Shown: in pieces, positions 62,876 to 64,000 of the stretch
How the letters are laid out: the number at the start of each line of letters is the position of its first letter
How positions within the stretch are numbered: the first letter of the stretch is position 1
Position numbers and translations under genes: made by a program
DNA from: Phaeosaccion multiseriatum
Taxonomy: Eukaryota > Ochrophyta, other classes
Length of the DNA: 64,000 bases
Direction of reading: 5' to 3'
NCBI GenBank assembly: GCA_965112735.1
Contig: OZ218950.1
Coordinates: 1,054,001-1,118,000 of the forward strand
Notes under the pieces: generated by a model
Told to the model about the DNA's origin: nothing
The model's input: the letters and a program-made list of their open reading frames with translations, nothing else
Database searches by the model: none

Positions 62876-63727
62876 CAGGTGTGTGTGTGGGGGGGCCAGT
62901 TGGTATGGCAGAGACGCCACTACAGAGGCAGAGGCAACTCAGAGACAAGAGAGTGAAACTGCTCAAACTCCCTTCCCCCCCCGCCACAGCTCCTACTCTC
63001 CACCTCATCCCCCCCCCCCCCCTTCTCTCACCAGCTCGTGCTGCTGCAGGGCATTCGCCTCAGCGCTCGAGTGCTCGTCCTTCACTCCCTTGCCGTCGTC
63101 CTTCGGGGGTCTGCCTCTTCTCTTTGGCTGCTTCGGCGGCGGTACAGACGGCAGCACCGGCGGTGGCGGCAGCTCGGCACCGGGCATAGGATCATCGTCA
63201 GAGTCCACTCCGGGGCCTTGCCAGAGGATGTGGTTCTTGCTCTGCTTTGTGACTAGCCCGATACCTTCCAAAACGTTGGTGATGTCGTAGATCCGGCGCT
63301 GAGAGGCGAGTGAGGTGTGGAACGACGGAGCAAGGCGGTCGGGGGGGGGGGGGGGGGGCAGAGAGGGATTAGGAGGAGAGTGACCGCGCACCGCGTGGGG
63401 GGGTGTAAAGAGTTTCGCTTTTTGACAGCAAGAAAGGGGGGGTCAGTAGCAGTATAAGCGGCAGCGGGGTGAGGGGGAGAGAAGGGCCGGAGAGGGAGGG
63501 AGAGAAGAGAACGGTGGAGCTTGAAAAAAGGCATCGCAACAAAAGTTCCGCACCTTCTGCACACCGAGAGTGATGGCGGCCTGGTTGAGATCGAGGACGC
63601 CACCCTTGGAGCCCTTGAGCAGCCGCAGGAACCTCTTGGTCAGGATCCCAAGGCTGTTGTCAAAGCGCCCGCCCCGCTCGGAAGTGATGGGCTCAACCCC
63701 CCGAATCACCCCCTCCATAGTAGTCAT
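60558..63727 (-). CDS. E2F: E2F-family transcription factor
   Basis: 427 residues in five exons: 63727-63554, 63298-63032, 62474-62088, 61530-61207, 60689-60558. The winged-helix DNA-binding domain is complete: [60 protein letters not shown] Pro-rich linker contains the AT-hook-like KRRGRPPK. Exon 3 starts the DP-dimerisation coiled coil ([15 protein letters not shown]), is broken by Asn and Gln runs, then resumes [14 protein letters not shown] and [11 protein letters not shown], as in E2F marked-box sequence; exon 4 continues with IDVSVV. The final exon ends [12 protein letters not shown] see no clear Rb-binding DLFD motif. Expected role: nuclear S-phase gene control with a DP partner. Intron 3 holds a 34-bp minisatellite, intron 4 imperfect 100-160-bp duplications. 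Confidence 0.93.
60752..61076. repeat. Imperfect 100-160-bp duplications
   Basis: Two long copies and one partial copy sharing GACCGACTGACCAA, GGTGTGGT and GGAGAGAAGAAA blocks; in E2F intron 4. Confidence 0.85.
61427..61439 (+). repeat. Dispersed 13-mer, copy 15 (exact)
   Basis: Flanked on both sides by CAG triplets; coding in E2F exon 4, read AVSPTAA on the gene strand. Confidence 0.9.
61552..61882. repeat. 34-bp minisatellite, about ten copies
   Basis: AGGGAGTAAGGCAAGCAGCG recurs from 61561 to 61867, nine exact periods of 34 bp. In E2F intron 3, just before the acceptor of exon 4 on the gene strand. Confidence 0.95.
62292..62304 (-). repeat. Dispersed 13-mer, copy 16 (exact)
   Basis: Coding in E2F exon 3 at the end of a Gln run, read QLVIQ on the gene strand. 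Confidence 0.9.
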
Positions 63728-64000
63728 TTGCTCTCCGCTGCTTCCACTTCAGGGCAGTCGTGTCCCCTGGAGAGTGCGTGACGGCCTTCGAGTTGGTGCT
63801 GCTGCTGCTGGTATTGCTCCTCCCCTCTCTTTGCAAAACGCTTTGCCTGTCTCAAGCAGGGGCCTTTGCCCAGCGACTACTCACAGCGGCCAGAGGGGAC
63901 GCTTCAAGTGAGGAATAGAATGAGCCACGGACGGCAGGCGAGCAAGTGGAGCCCAGGCTGACAGGAGCGCTTTCCGTGAATAATGATGTGTGTAAAATTT

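Overview
The window is nuclear DNA of an intron-rich eukaryote, probably a photosynthetic stramenopile (ochrophyte). Two lines of evidence point there. Two genes start with a signal peptide followed by a Phe-containing cleavage region (FAFAP in the gene at 25.1-28.2 kb, VGFSG in the gene at 9.5-18.4 kb), the bipartite signal of secondary red plastids. The secreted tyrosinase also has an N-terminal region of the kind I associate with stramenopile tyrosinases. A sperm-tail PG-rich protein argues for a flagellated lineage. Genus is not decidable here. Thirteen protein-coding genes were reconstructed by hand. In all of them the exons join in frame through GT-AG introns (two GC-AG), and the summed exon lengths are multiples of three. 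No RNA gene, transposon ORF or CRISPR array was found.

Layout. 1-8.5 kb (+): second half of a four-domain voltage-gated cation channel (domains III and IV, EF-hand, poly-Gly tail), cut by the window start. 9.5-18.4 kb (+): plastid esterase/acyltransferase of the phytyl ester synthase type, 18 exons. 23.7-19.0 kb (-): membrane-anchored multicopper oxidase. 28.2-25.1 kb (-): plastid protein of unknown function. 28.4-31.6 kb (+): VASt-domain lipid-transfer-like protein. 33.6-36.7 kb (+): MFS transporter. 41.2-37.5 kb (-): ankyrin plus JmjC protein. 42.1-44.5 kb (+): four-TM protein with EF-hand. 48.4-45.9 kb (-): tyrosinase. 48.6-51.4 kb (+): CobW/COG0523 metallochaperone-like GTPase. 52.0-54.8 kb (+): WDR82/Swd2. 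55.6-59.7 kb (+): PG-rich (STPG) protein. 63.7-60.6 kb (-): E2F transcription factor.

The genes form no operon-like pathway, but some themes recur: lipid and plastid metabolism, calcium (the channel, the EF-hand four-TM protein), secreted copper phenol-oxidising enzymes (multicopper oxidase, tyrosinase) and chromatin or cell-cycle control (JmjC, WDR82, E2F). Introns and intergenic DNA are crowded with microsatellites and minisatellites, and several triplet tracts run into coding sequence as long Gly runs.

The most unusual signal is a dispersed 13-mer, GTTGGTGATACAG (or its complement CTGTATCACCAAC), usually embedded in CAG/CTG triplets. I count 11 exact and 5 near copies in exons (three reading frames, both orientations), introns (four of five lie within about 30 nt of a 3' splice site) and intergenic DNA. 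I do not know a described element that matches it. Also notable are three unrelated intronic minisatellites that share a 34-bp period, introns whose 5' (GGGA)n and 3' (CCCT)n tracts could pair, and donor sites that run straight into GTGAGT-like repeats.
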